Part shown: positions 62,812 through 64,000 of the stretch, piece by piece
Layout: each line of letters starts with the position of its first letter
Numbering within the stretch: the stretch's first letter is position 1
Origin: Lytechinus pictus
Taxonomy: Eukaryota; Echinodermata; Echinoidea; Temnopleuroida; Toxopneustidae
Direction: 5' to 3'
Assembly (NCBI RefSeq): GCF_037042905.1
Contig: NC_087247.1
Coordinates: forward strand, 58,985,920-59,049,919
Length of the DNA stretch: 64,000 nt
Translations under genes and position numbers: made by a program
The notes under the pieces: generated by a model
Seen by the model: only the letters and a program-made list of their open reading frames with translations
Database searches by the model: none
What the model was told of the DNA's origin: nothing

Positions 62812-63272
62812 GCTCGCGTTTTGCGCTCGCATTATTAATGTAAAGAAGATCCCTGATTACTCATGCTTTTCATGATTTAGAAAACAAGAATAGAGTGTCG
62901 TTTAGTAGGTCTAAATCTCGAAAGTTTCCACTCGCGCTTCGCGCTCGCATCAAATGTTTAGTTAAATCTGTTTAAGTTACAAAAGTGCTTAGATATTCCA
63001 TTCTTTAGGTAAAAATGTCAAAAAAATTCAGTTCGCGCTTCGCGCTCGCATTATTGGACTTTTAAAATACGTAACGCCTTTATGGCTTACTGCAAGCAGT
63101 CTTTAACAGGTACTTTTTCCATCCGTTAATTTCTGCTCGCGCTTTGCGTTCGTTGTAATTATTTAGTTGCATATACATCTTTTTCAGGATAACAAGCATT
63201 GCCCAGAATGTTTAAATTTTATTAGGAAAATACATAAAATTTCCAAAAAAAATTAGCTCGCGCTTCGCGCTC
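62812..63272 (-). repeat. GCGAAGC-hairpin repeat array, block 3 (reverse orientation)
   Basis: Five occurrences of GCTCGCGCTTCGCGCTCGC or variants at about 62812, 62931, 63032, 63134 and 63255, spacing 101-121 bp, most followed by attatt or catcaa. Same family as blocks 1 and 2. Confidence 0.85.
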
Positions 63273-63360
63273 GCATTATATAAATAAGCAGTATGATATA
63301 TATTTATGTTGATTTATAAGAATAAAGCTAAAAAGTAACTATTAGAAATACCCTTCAAAA

Positions 63361-63470
63361 GGGGGTCGTTGTCCTAGAGTTAATTATTGTGGGAGTAGTT
63401 GTCCTGGGGTAATTGTCCTAGGGGAGTTGGTCTAGGGGTAGTTATCTAGGGGTAGTGGTCCGGATACTAA
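63361..63470 (+). repeat. Short tandem repeat of GTTGTCCTAGGGGTA-like units
   Basis: Five degenerate units of about 20-25 bp: gtcgttgtcctagagtt, gtagttgtcctggggt, attgtcctagggga, gttggtctaggggta, gttatctaggggta, then gtggtccgg. Confidence 0.75.
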
Positions 63471-64000
63471 AGAGCTGGATCCACCCATGGAAGTAGCATA
63501 ACGGGCCTGATTAGGCCCCTAAAAGGCCTAATATAAATTATAGAATGGTCCATCACTTTATAATCGAGAACTCTGCCGCAAAAAAAAAAAGGCTACTGGG
63601 GGCTATACGGGCTTGTTCTTCTTCTTCGGATTCTTCCTCTGTTTCTGATACTTCATATTTTTATTCTTCTATTCGTCTTCTTTTTCCCCCTTTTTTGATC
63701 CGGCCTGCAAATTCTTTGGATGTATAAAAACAAATATAGGCCTAGTTCTATTCCGGATCTAGTCCCCAGTACTCGTGATCACCGATACATCTGATCATGT
63801 GTGATCTGATACACCTGTCGCTTCTTCCAACGCTCATATAGTTAATTGCGCCATCTCACGTGAAGGCATCTTCGACACCGGGAAAAAACTCGCTCGATCA
63901 ACGTTCATATATACGCGACTCTCTATTACGGTAGCTCTCGAGCAAACACTTGAATGTGGAATTCACAGACCAGTTTGGTTCAGTTCTTCCAAATTTCTCG
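63471..64000. other. Window end, no gene supported
   Basis: The 60-codon serine-rich frame at 63545-63727 lacks splice or domain support. From about 63740 the sequence is richer in CpG and contains TCACGTGA (near 63857), which would suit a nearby promoter outside the window, but nothing can be called. Confidence 0.4.

Noticed and set aside
61688..62875. Four overlapping frames of 289-356 codons on both strands, rich in Lys/Arg/Glu/Gly or Ser/Pro/Phe
   Set aside because: They are translations of the polypyrimidine tract and the neighbouring minisatellite; a pure C/T strand cannot contain stop codons, so openness is meaningless.

Overview
The window is nuclear DNA of a marine invertebrate, most likely an echinoderm (sea urchin or relative). 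It is AT-rich, its genes are split by GT-AG introns, and intergenic and intronic space is filled with nested MITEs, a tRNA-derived SINE, a LINE, foldback elements and minisatellites. The host assignment is inference; there is no rRNA, mitochondrial or otherwise diagnostic gene here.

Three host genes are supported. (1) Bases 681-6846, + strand: the last seven coding exons of a divergent actin-fold protein whose N-terminal third lies upstream of the window. (2) Bases 13032-20450, - strand: a complete six-exon SLC25 (UCP-like) mitochondrial carrier of 309 residues, here carrier A. (3) Bases 26105-49095, - strand: a paralogous six-exon carrier of 322 residues, carrier B. Exons 2-6 of A and B have exactly the same lengths (160, 140, 206, 166, 188) and phases, so they are a tandem duplication. 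Carrier A is compact (7.4 kb). Carrier B is stretched to 23 kb by transposons in introns 1 and 2. The actin-like gene and carrier A converge; A and B run head to tail.

Region by region: 1-8.3 kb actin-like gene and 3' UTR; 8.3-12.5 kb intergenic with one SINE; 12.5-20.5 kb carrier A, with a TTAA-flanked MITE touching its stop codon, a DR1-rich tandem-repeat element in intron 4 and a mariner-like foldback in intron 2; 20.5-26.1 kb intergenic; 26.1-49.1 kb carrier B, with a 6.6-kb foldback in intron 2 and, in intron 1, a promoter-like duplicated segment (36.6-42.1 kb) and a LINE (42.15-48.9 kb) split by a 2.8-kb DNA transposon; 49.6-64 kb gene-free repeat territory with a CRE/DR4-containing tandem element, two inverted copies of a 1.4-1.55-kb DNA transposon, interspersed arrays of a GCGAAGC hairpin motif, a short-unit minisatellite and a 723-base pure pyrimidine run.

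The strongest observations are a 138-bp identity patch in exon 4 of the two carriers (gene conversion signature), five perfect DR1 nuclear-receptor sites in carrier A intron 4, the recurrent stable-hairpin motif at 53-63 kb, the MITE/stop-codon junction of carrier A, and the 723-base polypyrimidine run. No CRISPR array, operon or prokaryotic system is present.
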